DNA of 64,000 nt from Lachnospiraceae bacterium (GTDB lineage Bacteria > Bacillota > Clostridia > Lachnospirales > Lachnospiraceae): assembly GCA_024691305.1 (NCBI GenBank), contig JAILNS010000002.1, forward strand, positions 32,668 through 96,667, in the 5' to 3' direction. Below the pieces are notes generated by a model that was not told the DNA's origin, ran no database searches, and saw only the letters and a list, made by a program, of their open reading frames with translations. Positions 1-8,429 of the stretch are shown here, one piece after another. Position numbers and translations under genes: made by a program. Numbering within the stretch: the stretch's first letter is position 1; every line of letters starts with the position of its first letter.

Positions 1-329
1 CGTCTCTGGTATTTTCTTAAGTTTGTTGTAAGATCCAGAGCCAGAACATAAACATTATTATCACGATATCTGTCTACAACTTTGGCCACGCACTGATACA
101 GGCCGTTATCCGTGTAAAAACACAGTTCATACTCACCATCTATCGGGAGCAGTATCAGCTTGGTCTGCTCCATGGGCATGAGAAGCTCAATACGCTCATC
201 AGAGATGATGTCATACACCTTCGACGTATATACCTTTCTTTCTTCATTTTCTGATGAGTCATTAAGTTTGAGACGTTTGACTGCCTGTAACTCAACTCTG
301 TTTCCAACCACAACATATTTAGATAGCAT
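1..329 (-). CDS. PilZ-family flagellar protein (YcgR/YpfA-like), 3' part missing
   Basis: Reading the minus strand from an ATG at 329 gives 109 codons that run off the left edge without a stop. A GGGAGG ribosome binding site lies a few bases upstream. The residues form a beta-rich domain like the YcgR N-terminal domain that precedes PilZ, and the last visible residues, LRKYQRR, match the start of the PilZ c-di-GMP binding motif (RxxxR). Known proteins of this type act as flagellar brakes or motility switches when they bind c-di-GMP. The start lies 20 bp after the flhG stop, so the gene is the next cistron of the flagellar operon. The PilZ domain itself lies outside the window, so the assignment rests on the N-terminal domain, the motif start and the gene context. 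Confidence 0.8.
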   Translation of the reverse strand, partial: MLSKYVVVGNRVELQAVKRLKLNDSSENEERKVYTSKVYDIISDERIELLMPMEQTKLILLPIDGEYELCFYTDNGLYQCVAKVVDRYRDNNVYVLALDLTTNLRKYQR

Positions 330-349
330 GTATACCTCCCGGTCTCATT

Positions 350-1237
350 TTATGATTGAGATTTTTTTGCCGTAGTAACTATATGTGAAAAGAACGCCGC
401 CATACCCCTCTTATGTAATTTTTCGGGCTCTATATTCATAAGCTTGGCAGCAATGGTTTCATAAGCAACAGAAGACTTGGCTCCGGGATTCTGGATCGAA
501 ACCGGCGTTTGCTGCATAACAGCTTTAACCAGTTGCTGATCCTGCGGAACACTTCCGAGATAGCTGATCGGAAGATGCAAATATCTGTTTACAACTGCAT
601 TTAATTTATTAAACAGGGCCTGTCCTTCATTTTCGGAGTCAACCTTATTGGCAACCACTTTTATCTGCGAATAATCCCTGTCAAAACGGTTATGTCTGTT
701 CAAGGCTTTAAGTAATGAGTAAGAATCGGTGATCGATGTGGGCTCAGGCGTTGTCACAAGGAGTATCTCGCCGCTTGCTACCAGAAACTCCAGCACGGCA
801 TCGGATATTCCCGCCCCCGTATCAACAATTATTATATCGGCTATAGCATCTAGTTCGGCAAGGTTCTGTATGATATAAGTCAGATAATCCCTGCCAAGAT
901 TCGACATTCCCGCTATACCCGAACCTCCGGAGATAAAGCCGACCTCCATGGGTCCCCAGGTTATGATCTCACGTATATTTTTATTCTGGTATATAAGATC
1001 ACAAAGATTATGTTTCGGTACAGCGCCAAACATTATCTCGATATTTGCGAGGCCAAAATCAGCATCCAGTATGATCACTCTTTGACCGAGTTTTCTAAAC
1101 TGAATGGCAAGATTAATCGAGGTGTTCGACTTTCCGACGCCACCTTTTCCGCTGGTCACCGTTATGACCCGTGATATGGGCCTGCTTGGTGCATTATTGG
1201 ATTTTACAAGGTTTCTCAAGGCTGTGGCCTGATCCAT
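350..1237 (-). CDS. flhG: FlhG (YlxH), MinD-like ATPase controlling flagellar number and site
   Basis: This 295-residue P-loop ATPase belongs to the MinD/ParA class. The deviant Walker A TSGKGGVGKS is at residues 28-37, DADFGLAN at 58-65 and DTGAG at 139-143. The N-terminus carries the DQAxxLR motif (residues 2-8), which in known FlhG proteins activates the FlhF GTPase. Such proteins bind the membrane as ATP dimers and, with FlhF, set where and how many flagella are built; in Bacillus FlhG also brings FliM/FliY to nascent C-rings. It follows flhF by 22 bp. A MinD-type C-terminal amphipathic membrane helix was not examined in detail. Confidence 0.95.
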   Translation of the reverse strand: MDQATALRNLVKSNNAPSRPISRVITVTSGKGGVGKSNTSINLAIQFRKLGQRVIILDADFGLANIEIMFGAVPKHNLCDLIYQNKNIREIITWGPMEVGFISGGSGIAGMSNLGRDYLTYIIQNLAELDAIADIIIVDTGAGISDAVLEFLVASGEILLVTTPEPTSITDSYSLLKALNRHNRFDRDYSQIKVVANKVDSENEGQALFNKLNAVVNRYLHLPISYLGSVPQDQQLVKAVMQQTPVSIQNPGAKSSVAYETIAAKLMNIEPEKLHKRGMAAFFSHIVTTAKKSQS

Positions 1238-1259
1238 CTTATATCCCGCCTGTGTTTTT

Positions 1260-2522
1260 TTACTTGCCGCCCAAAAGAAGTTTAACCGTCTTTTGCGGGT
1301 TAAATGGTGCTATATCATCCGGAACATTTTGTCCGTTAGTCACATACGAGATCGTTGTCTCCGTATGGAGTTTTAAGTTAAGAAGATTACCCAATGTGGT
1401 CGTTTCATCCAATTTGGTAAATATCAGTTTATAGTCGGTCATGGCCGAATAAGTATCTGCAATACTTATCAGATCCCTGTATTTGGTCGTAGCGGATAAC
1501 ACCAGAAATGTTTCTTTCTCTGCAAGACCGTCAACGGAATGGATAAACTCGTTCATCTGATCTCTCTGCGCTTCATTCTGATGTGAATGACCTGCGGTAT
1601 CGACAAGTATATAATCATATGCCATAAAGTCTTCCAAAGCGTTTTCCACTTCCTCTACGGAATATATGATGCGGAAAGGAACCTCAAGTATATTCGCATA
1701 AGTACGCAGCTGTTCGGCAGCTGCGATCCTGTATGTATCAGCAGTCAAAAGAGCAACTTTCTTACCCTCATCCACTGAAAATTTGGATGCTATCTTGGCA
1801 ATCGTCGTAGTCTTTCCGACGCCTGTAGGACCAATAAAGAATACAACTTTCGGTCCTCTGGAAGCCGGGGTTATCGCCTGAGGAGTTCCAAACTTTAATA
1901 TCATTCTCTGGTATGTCGCCGCAAGCGCATAATCAAACGGCATACCGGGTTTAGCTGCCTTACGGGTTTCATCGATTATGGAATTGGCCACCTTCTCATT
2001 GACCTCGTTATCGATCATCGTATTATAAAGAAGCTTCATAAACTTGAGAAGTTCGGCATCCACATCCTCGACATCGGATTCCTTGTTCTGAGCCGTCTTT
2101 GTTGCAGCTTTGGCAGTTTCCGTCTCAGCACTTGACTGTGCCGGCGTCTGTATCTGTTTTTCCAAAAGGCTCTGAAGCGAATCCAGTTTCTCTTCTATGA
2201 CGGATTCATGGTTGTCTTCAGCCTGTTTCTTCTCTTTTTCGATATCGGCATTAACCAGTGTGCTGACCTGGCTTATGGCCTCGCGAACAGGGTCCTGTGA
2301 AGGCGCAGGCACAGGAGTATTAACCCTGCGCCTTGTAGCCCCGGGTTCTCCTTCTTCTTCCAGTGCGACTGTCACTTCCATAAGAGGCGATTTCAAAAAG
2401 TAGAAAAACCCTTTTTGTTTAACGCTTCTCACATTCATGACAACAACATTCGGTCCAAGTTCTCTCTTGGCTTCAGCAGTTGCTTCAGCTTCGGTTTTTG
2501 CCGTAAATTTTTTAATGATCAT
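1260..2522 (-). CDS. flhF: FlhF, SRP-type GTPase for flagellar placement
   Basis: This 420-residue protein has the three-part FlhF layout: a basic, low-complexity B domain (residues 1 to about 150), a helical N domain (about 150-220) and an SRP-like G domain. The P-loop GPTGVGKTTT is at 231-240, the SRP insertion motif ADTYRIAAAEQL at 261-272, DTAGHS at 308-313 and TKLDETT at 369-375. The family dimerises with GTP at the membrane and marks the flagellar assembly site; FlhG stimulates GTP hydrolysis. It starts one base after the flhA stop, so the two are probably translationally coupled. It shares its fold with Ffh and FtsY but the long B domain and neighbours make FlhF clear. Confidence 0.96.
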   Translation of the reverse strand: MIIKKFTAKTEAEATAEAKRELGPNVVVMNVRSVKQKGFFYFLKSPLMEVTVALEEEGEPGATRRRVNTPVPAPSQDPVREAISQVSTLVNADIEKEKKQAEDNHESVIEEKLDSLQSLLEKQIQTPAQSSAETETAKAATKTAQNKESDVEDVDAELLKFMKLLYNTMIDNEVNEKVANSIIDETRKAAKPGMPFDYALAATYQRMILKFGTPQAITPASRGPKVVFFIGPTGVGKTTTIAKIASKFSVDEGKKVALLTADTYRIAAAEQLRTYANILEVPFRIIYSVEEVENALEDFMAYDYILVDTAGHSHQNEAQRDQMNEFIHSVDGLAEKETFLVLSATTKYRDLISIADTYSAMTDYKLIFTKLDETTTLGNLLNLKLHTETTISYVTNGQNVPDDIAPFNPQKTVKLLLGGK

Positions 2523-2523
2523 C

Positions 2524-4569
2524 TTATGCAGTTACCGTTCCCACAGATTTAATCGAAACATTCGTCTCTACTTCATTATAAGACACAACTATCAAATCCT
2601 TAAAGTATTCTTCGGTAAGCTTTTTAAAATAGGTTCTTACTATCGGTGATGTTATGACTATCGGATTCTTTCCGAGATTTTCCAGTTTTTCTTTTTCGGC
2701 TTTCACGCTGGTCATGATGGCGTCGATCCTTTGAGGATCCATAGTAAGATAAGCCCCCTGCTCGGTCTGCTTAACACTTGCCATGATCTCCTGCTCAATC
2801 TGAGGATCCACCGTGACAACCTGCGTTGTTTCATTCGCCGGAAAATATTTACTTGATATCGCCCTCTTAAGAGCCTGCCTTATATATTCCGTCAAAATAT
2901 CGGTGTCTCTGGTCGTAGAGGCGTAATCTGCCATTGTTTCAAAGATCGTAAGAAGATCTCTTATTGATATTCCTTCGGCGAGAAGATTCTGTAAAACCTT
3001 CTGTACCTCTCCAAGTCCCAAAAGCTTCGGCACAAGTTCGTCTACTATGGAAGGATTGGTTTCCTTCAGGTTATCTATGAGATTCTGAACATCCTGACGG
3101 GTAAGGAGTTCAGCTATATGCTGTCTTATTATCTCGGTAAGATGTGTAGCGATTATCGAAGGCGGATCAACTACCGTATATCCAAGACTTTCCGCACGTT
3201 CTCTTTGTCCCTCTGTTATCCAGACTGCCGGGAGACCGAACGAAGGCTCTACGGTCGGAATACCCGTGATCTCTTCCGTAACGTATCCCGGATTCATAGC
3301 CATATAATGGTCAAAAAGTATCTCTCCTTCAGACACCTGAACACCTTTGATCTTGATGATATACTGGTTCGGGTTAAGCTGTATATTATCTCTCAAACGA
3401 ATTATGGGAACCACTGTACCAAGTTCGAGTGCGATCTGCCGCCTGATCATTACAACTCGGTCAAGGAGGTCACCGCCCTGATTTACATCGGCCAGAGGAA
3501 TTATACCGTATCCGAACTCAAGTTCAATAGGATCGACATTTAACAGCGACGTAACATTTTCAGGCTGCCGCATCTCCTCTGCGGCTTCTTCCTCGCTTTC
3601 AACTTCAGATTCTATTTTAGCAGTTTCTATAGTTCCGGCTATGACCCTTCCAACTATGATAAAAAGCGCACCTGCGGTTACAAAAAGTATCGTATTAAGA
3701 GGTGTGATTATACCGAGCAGTGCCATTATACCGCCCACTATATACAAAGCCTTGGGTATACCGAAGAGCTGGCTTACAAGAACCGAACCGAAATCAGCTG
3801 TTTTGGACCCCTTGGTTACCAGGATACCTGTGGCAAGAGATATCAAAAGAGAAGATATCATGCTGACAAGTCCATCACCTATGGTAAGGATCGTATACCA
3901 GTTTAAGGCCTCGTTCATTTCCATGCCCTGCCTTAAAACGCCCATCGCAATACCGCCGACTATATTGATGGCAGTAATTACAAGGCCTGCGGTCGCATCT
4001 CCCTTTACGAACTTAACAGCACCATCCATGGAACCGAAGAAACTGGCTTCTTCCTGGATCTTTTCACGTCTTTGCTTAGCTTCGACGTCGGTTATCGCTC
4101 CGGTATTTAAGTCGGCATCTATGGCCATCTGCTTACCGGGCATAGCATCGAGAGTAAATCTGGCGGTAACTTCGGCAACTCGCTCGGAACCTTTGTTGAT
4201 AACCATAAACTGTACTATTACCAGGATCAGATAAACAATGATACCGATAACGAGATCACCGCCACCAACGAATTCACCGAATACACGTATAACATTACCG
4301 GCGCTTCCTTTTGTAAGTATCAGTCTGGTCGAGGATACGTTAAGAGCTATCCTGAATATTGTCGAGAAGAGCAGCATGGTGGGATAGAAGCTCATACCGA
4401 GTACTTCTTCCGCAAACATACACGTAAAGAGAATAGTAAAGCTGATTGCCATATCAAGTGTCAGGAAGACATCCAAAAGTGCTTCCGGCATCGGCACGAT
4501 CAGCATTACAAATGCGATCAGCAGATATACGGCAACACCCATATCGGCAATTCTAAACCTTCCGTTCAT
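2524..4569 (-). CDS. flhA: FlhA, export gate protein of the flagellar secretion system
   Basis: The 681-residue product has about eight membrane helices in its first 320 residues and a soluble C-terminal domain that forms the nonameric docking ring for chaperone-substrate complexes. The conserved family segment around GDATAGLVITAIN (about residue 195-210) and the charged stretch near 150-175 that couples to proton flow are present. Length matches the family. The ATG at 4569 has an AAGGAG site at proper distance. The preceding 62 bp after flhB contains a short triplicated sequence, reported separately. It works with FlhB and FliPQR as the export gate. Confidence 0.97.
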   Translation of the reverse strand: MNGRFRIADMGVAVYLLIAFVMLIVPMPEALLDVFLTLDMAISFTILFTCMFAEEVLGMSFYPTMLLFSTIFRIALNVSSTRLILTKGSAGNVIRVFGEFVGGGDLVIGIIVYLILVIVQFMVINKGSERVAEVTARFTLDAMPGKQMAIDADLNTGAITDVEAKQRREKIQEEASFFGSMDGAVKFVKGDATAGLVITAINIVGGIAMGVLRQGMEMNEALNWYTILTIGDGLVSMISSLLISLATGILVTKGSKTADFGSVLVSQLFGIPKALYIVGGIMALLGIITPLNTILFVTAGALFIIVGRVIAGTIETAKIESEVESEEEAAEEMRQPENVTSLLNVDPIELEFGYGIIPLADVNQGGDLLDRVVMIRRQIALELGTVVPIIRLRDNIQLNPNQYIIKIKGVQVSEGEILFDHYMAMNPGYVTEEITGIPTVEPSFGLPAVWITEGQRERAESLGYTVVDPPSIIATHLTEIIRQHIAELLTRQDVQNLIDNLKETNPSIVDELVPKLLGLGEVQKVLQNLLAEGISIRDLLTIFETMADYASTTRDTDILTEYIRQALKRAISSKYFPANETTQVVTVDPQIEQEIMASVKQTEQGAYLTMDPQRIDAIMTSVKAEKEKLENLGKNPIVITSPIVRTYFKKLTEEYFKDLIVVSYNEVETNVSIKSVGTVTA

Positions 4570-4641
4570 GCGCTCTCCTTTCTTTTATTTTTAGATCATA
4601 CACGTTTTTTCAGATCATACCCGTGTTTTGATCATACCCGT
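4570..4641. repeat. Three short direct repeats at the flhB-flhA junction
   Basis: Three copies of a GATCATAC(A/C)CGT unit begin at about 4594, 4613 and 4630. The copy nearest flhB contains the last codons and stop of flhB. The other two lie in the otherwise non-coding gap before flhA. The pattern suggests that the flhB 3' end was duplicated in tandem. Confidence 0.7.
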
Positions 4642-5744
4642 CCCTGCAGGTGATATACAAATGCCAGAACTTCGGCAACTGCCTGATACAGTTCGGGCGG
4701 TACTATCTGATTCACTTCTACGTTTGCATATAGCATACGTGCCAGCGGTTTATCTTCATATATCTCTATATTGTTTTCTTTTGCAATCTCTTTGATACGC
4801 GCTGCAAGATAATCCGCCCCCTTTGCCACCACGAAAGGTGCTTCATACTTATCCGGATCATATTTAATAGCAACGGCATAATGCGTAGGGTTCGTTATTA
4901 CCACATCGGCCTGGGGAAGCTGCTGCATCATACGGCGCCTTGAAGCTTCCTGCATACGCCGTCTCTGCTGACCCTTGATCTGCGGATCACCTTCCATATT
5001 CTTATATTCATCCTTGACTTCCTGCTTGGTCATCTTCATGTCTTCGCTGAATTTCCACCGCTGATACATATAATCAGCAAGAGCAAGAATAATGTATGCC
5101 ACCGAAATACGGAGACCTATATTTACTATAAGACTGCTCAGCATGGACAGTGTATCCATTATCGACATGTCCATGATCACCAGGAGCTTATCCTGCTCAC
5201 CTCTCAGATAAAAAAATACCATGAGGCCGATGATGGCGATCTTAAGAAGTGATTTGATCAACTCCATAAGTGAATTAAGTGAGAATAAACGTTTAATTCC
5301 ATTCAAGGGGTTGATCTTACTCAACTTAGGCTGCATAGGCTTAGCTGAAACCTTCCATTTAACCTGTACGAGGTTAGCAATGAACGGAACCAGAAAACCT
5401 ATTATAAGCGCCGGCAATACTATGATCAAAAATTCAATTATAACCCGGCGAAGTGCACTGTAAATAGTAGCATATGGTATACTTCCGTCATACATAATGC
5501 ACCATTCGGGAATGCGATTATATATATTGGAAAAAACGTCAAGAAAGTTGCGTCCGTAATAGGCTACAAGCCATCCCATTAACGCAAATAATGCAAGTAA
5601 AAGTGCTGCATTTGACACTTCCTTGCTTTTTGCCACCTGTCCTTCCTTGCGCGCATCATCCAGCTTTTTCTGAGTTGCCGGCTCAGTTTTTTCTCCGCCG
5701 GGACCGTCTTTAGCGAAGAATTGCAGATCATATCCTATGATCAC
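4632..5744 (-). CDS. flhB: FlhB, export gate and substrate-specificity switch
   Basis: This 370-residue protein has four membrane helices (about residues 45-65, 100-125, 165-180, 200-225) and a cytoplasmic domain with the self-cleaving NPTH motif at 285-288. Cleavage between Asn and Pro lets FlhB, together with FliK, change export from hook to filament substrates. The N-terminus LQFFA followed by GEKTEPAT matches clostridial FlhB. The start is a GTG that overlaps the fliR stop by four bases (GTGA), so coupling to fliR is likely; no better in-frame start is seen. Confidence 0.97.
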   Translation of the reverse strand: MIIGYDLQFFAKDGPGGEKTEPATQKKLDDARKEGQVAKSKEVSNAALLLALFALMGWLVAYYGRNFLDVFSNIYNRIPEWCIMYDGSIPYATIYSALRRVIIEFLIIVLPALIIGFLVPFIANLVQVKWKVSAKPMQPKLSKINPLNGIKRLFSLNSLMELIKSLLKIAIIGLMVFFYLRGEQDKLLVIMDMSIMDTLSMLSSLIVNIGLRISVAYIILALADYMYQRWKFSEDMKMTKQEVKDEYKNMEGDPQIKGQQRRRMQEASRRRMMQQLPQADVVITNPTHYAVAIKYDPDKYEAPFVVAKGADYLAARIKEIAKENNIEIYEDKPLARMLYANVEVNQIVPPELYQAVAEVLAFVYHLQGRV

Positions 5745-6520
5745 ATCATGCCCTCAACAAATCCTACTATAATTCTCTTCATCTCTGTAAAAACAAACTC
5801 CGCTATGTTCGGAATCGTAAATACAGTTATGTATATCAAAGTCAGTCCGGTCAAAACCTTTAACTGAATGCCCACGGCAAACATATTCATCTGAGGTGAA
5901 ACCTTAGCAAGTATGCCCAAAACAGCATTCAGTATAAGTATGCAGCAGAAGATAGGAAGAGCGATCCTGAATCCTATCGACATATAATCGCCCAAAAAAA
6001 TGACGATCTGGCTCACAAGCTTATCGGTATGAAAATTCGCTCCGCCAACCGGTATGAGCGAAAAAGAGTCAACCAACGCTCCCATAAGATATCGATACAT
6101 ACCGGATATTATAAGTATAAGCATGAATGAATACTGATATATCCCGCCGGTGATCGATACCTGTTGTCTTGTATTTACATCAAATATCTGAGCCATGCTC
6201 ATACCGGTTTCTATATCGATTATGTATCCGGCAAGCACGGTAACGGTCGTGCACAACTGCGCTCCAAATCCGATAAGCAGCCCGCACAGGGTTTCCTTCA
6301 TTACTATAATCGCGTATTCGATCTCTGTATCAAAAACAATATCAGGTCTTTCGATAAGTCCGTAGATCAGATATGCCGTAAATATGCTAAACCCCACCTT
6401 AACTCTTCTCGGAGTATTATTCATTCCGAAAAACGGAGCAACAAACACAAAGCTGGCAACTCTGACCAATATCAGCAGAAAAAATTGAAGATCTTCATAC
6501 GAAAAACTGATATCCAGCAT
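5741..6520 (-). CDS. fliR: FliR, export gate membrane protein
   Basis: The 259-residue hydrophobic protein fits the FliR family in length and in its six predicted membrane segments. The segment FGMNNTPRRVKVGFS (about 32-46) corresponds to the conserved FliR loop after the first helix. FliR joins FliP and FliQ in the core export channel at the centre of the MS ring. The gene sits between fliQ (4-bp gap) and flhB (4-bp overlap), the usual order. An AAGGTGA site precedes the ATG. Confidence 0.94.
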   Translation of the reverse strand: MLDISFSYEDLQFFLLILVRVASFVFVAPFFGMNNTPRRVKVGFSIFTAYLIYGLIERPDIVFDTEIEYAIIVMKETLCGLLIGFGAQLCTTVTVLAGYIIDIETGMSMAQIFDVNTRQQVSITGGIYQYSFMLILIISGMYRYLMGALVDSFSLIPVGGANFHTDKLVSQIVIFLGDYMSIGFRIALPIFCCILILNAVLGILAKVSPQMNMFAVGIQLKVLTGLTLIYITVFTIPNIAEFVFTEMKRIIVGFVEGMM

Positions 6521-6524
6521 AGGG

Positions 6525-6794
6525 TCACCTTATATACACAGCAAATCCGCTCCACAGTTCAATCATATAATCAATCATATTTTCAAGCATCCATCCGCCA
6601 ACGATCATCAATGTCAAAAAAATGGCAAGAACTTTGGGGACGAATGTAAGAGTCTGTTCCTGTATGGAGGTAACAGTCTGAAAAATGGATACGATAAGTC
6701 CGACTATCAGACTGACGAGAAGAACCGGCAACGCAGTCTTGATTATGCAAAAAAGGCCTTCCCTGACGATGAGCAAAACATTATCAACACTCAC
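6525..6794 (-). CDS. fliQ: FliQ, export gate membrane protein
   Basis: The 89-residue protein has two membrane helices, the standard size and layout of FliQ. The segment SIFQTVTSIQEQTLTFVPK (about residues 36-54) is the hallmark loop of the family. The start is GTG at 6794, with GGGAGGG seven bases upstream. FliQ packs around the FliP-FliR complex in the export gate. It follows fliP by 18 bp. Confidence 0.95.
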   Translation of the reverse strand: MSVDNVLLIVREGLFCIIKTALPVLLVSLIVGLIVSIFQTVTSIQEQTLTFVPKVLAIFLTLMIVGGWMLENMIDYMIELWSGFAVYIR

Positions 6795-6812
6795 TGACTT
6801 GCCCTCCCATTA

Positions 6813-7703
6813 CTAATAGTACGTTTTAACAACATTCATGATCACCAGATTCCATCCGTCTGCCAGAACAAAAAGCAATATCTTAAACGGGGCGGAAATG
6901 GTAGTAGGAGGAAGCATCATCATACCCATGCTCATGAGCGTGGATGCGACCACCATATCGATCACGATAAAAGGTATATATATCAAAAAGCCAATAATGA
7001 ACGCACTCCTAAGCTCGGAAATTATAAAACTGGGAATAAGAACCGCATTTGGGATCGAATCAAGAGTTCCATCCCACTCTGTCCTGGATATTTCCATAAA
7101 CATGAGCATATCTTTTTCCTGAGTCTGCGGATACATAAACTCTCTGATGGGTTTCATACCCGCTTCAAAAGCTTCCTGTGTATCCATTTCTCCTGCTTCA
7201 TAAGGAACTATTGCTTCATTGTATACGGTCGTGATCGTGGGCTGCATTATAAAAAAAGTAAGAAACAGTGCAAGCCCTATCAAAACATTATTCGGCGGTG
7301 CAGTCTGGGTATTAAGCGCCATTCGTGTGAAATGCAATACGACGATTATCCTCGTAAAGCACGTCATCATGATGACCAAGAACGGAGTTATCGCTATCAG
7401 CGTAAGGATTATAAGGATTCTAAGTGCTCCGTTAACCTGACCGTTTCCGTCATCATAGGTGATGGTCACCGTATTTGCTATATTCAGTTCGGCAAGATCT
7501 TCCGGCGTTTCAGAAGTACCCGGATTATCTATATTAGTGCTGTCTTCAGTATCTCCGGTCAGATGATGTTCGGTATTGTCGATCTCTTCAACCGCATAAA
7601 CACGCATCGTAGAAGGTCCCGATACGCACAATATGCCCACCGTCACCAGCAGGCATATCAATCTGACAATATGATGACAGACACGGCTACTCTTTTTCTT
7701 CAT
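6813..7703 (-). CDS. fliP: FliP, export gate membrane protein
   Basis: The 296-residue protein starts with a basic N-region and hydrophobic signal sequence ending near the VYA at about 35-37, which agrees with FliP being one of the few export-gate parts made with a cleavable signal. A variable acidic segment (about 38-80) follows, then the FliP core with four helices. The core motif TRIIVVLHFTRMALNTQTAP (about 117-136) is diagnostic. It overlaps the fliO end by 17 bp, so the two are probably coupled. FliP forms a pentamer with FliR and FliQ around the export pore. Confidence 0.96.
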   Translation of the reverse strand: MKKKSSRVCHHIVRLICLLVTVGILCVSGPSTMRVYAVEEIDNTEHHLTGDTEDSTNIDNPGTSETPEDLAELNIANTVTITYDDGNGQVNGALRILIILTLIAITPFLVIMMTCFTRIIVVLHFTRMALNTQTAPPNNVLIGLALFLTFFIMQPTITTVYNEAIVPYEAGEMDTQEAFEAGMKPIREFMYPQTQEKDMLMFMEISRTEWDGTLDSIPNAVLIPSFIISELRSAFIIGFLIYIPFIVIDMVVASTLMSMGMMMLPPTTISAPFKILLFVLADGWNLVIMNVVKTYY

Positions 7704-8055
7704 TTACATGAGCCTCACTGCCGGAAGCCGAACTGACTTTAGAAATAATATCCTTAAAGGACATACCCCCACTCCCAGAGCCGCTGTCATTAATGATGAG
7801 AGAATCTCTGTCAAGTTCGCCGATCAATGTAACGTTATCCTTCGAAACAGCCAACGCGTAATAGCGTTCTCCCAGCCGCACTATCTGTATATATTTGCCG
7901 GTCGATAACGGCGCACTTTCGATCAGTTCAATGTTTGAACCGTTCTTACGCCCGCTTTGATAGCCTGACATCCACTTAGTAACAAAGAATGTCACGGCCA
8001 ATACACCGACAAATATAAGAAGCACGACTACGAACTGGCCATATGAAGATGTCAT
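7687..8055 (-). CDS. fliO: FliO, export gate assembly factor
   Basis: This 122-residue protein has one N-terminal membrane helix (about residues 7-27) and a cytoplasmic SpoA-like region with GKYIQIVRLGERYYALAVS (about 52-70), the typical FliO/FliZ pattern. FliO stabilises FliP during assembly of the export gate. The ATG overlaps the cheY stop as TAATG and the 3' end overlaps fliP by 17 bp. Family sequence conservation is low, so context contributes to the call. Confidence 0.88.
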   Translation of the reverse strand: MTSSYGQFVVVLLIFVGVLAVTFFVTKWMSGYQSGRKNGSNIELIESAPLSTGKYIQIVRLGERYYALAVSKDNVTLIGELDRDSLIINDSGSGSGGMSFKDIISKVSSASGSEAHVNEEKE

Positions 8056-8417
8056 TAGCCAAGAACCTTCTGCACTGCTTCCAATACTCTGTCAGCCTGG
8101 AAAGGCTTAACAATGAAGTCTCTGGCACCTGACTGAATAGACTCAATAACCATCGCCTGCTGACCCATAGCTGAACACATGATAACTGAAGCTGACGGAT
8201 CATTTGCTTTGATCTTCTTAAGTGCCTGAATACCATCCATTTCCGGCATTGTGATGTCCATCAAAACAAGATCGGGTTTTACCTCGTTGTACTTGTCAAC
8301 TGCCATCGCACCGTTTTCAGCCTCTCCTGCGACATTGTAACCATTCTTGGTGAGAATATCCTTGATCATCATTCTCATGAAAGCTGCATCATCGCAAATT
8401 AAAATGTTTTTTGCCAT
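8055..8417 (-). CDS. cheY: CheY chemotaxis response regulator
   Basis: A single 120-residue receiver domain with no output domain. Acidic residues D9-D10, phosphoacceptor D54, switch residue S82 and K104 are all in place. Phosphorylated by CheA, CheY binds FliM and FliY to change flagellar rotation. The N-terminus and the tail KVLG match Firmicute CheY. It lies inside the flagellar operon between fliY and fliO, as in Bacillus. The ATG has a GGAGA site. Confidence 0.96.
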   Translation of the reverse strand: MAKNILICDDAAFMRMMIKDILTKNGYNVAGEAENGAMAVDKYNEVKPDLVLMDITMPEMDGIQALKKIKANDPSASVIMCSAMGQQAMVIESIQSGARDFIVKPFQADRVLEAVQKVLG

Positions 8418-8429
8418 TTTTCCTGTCTC

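Noticed and set aside
3641..4234. Plus-strand open frame of about 197 codons opposite flhA
   Set aside because: Antisense to flhA; hydrophobic character mirrors the membrane helices of the real gene and no start signal is seen.
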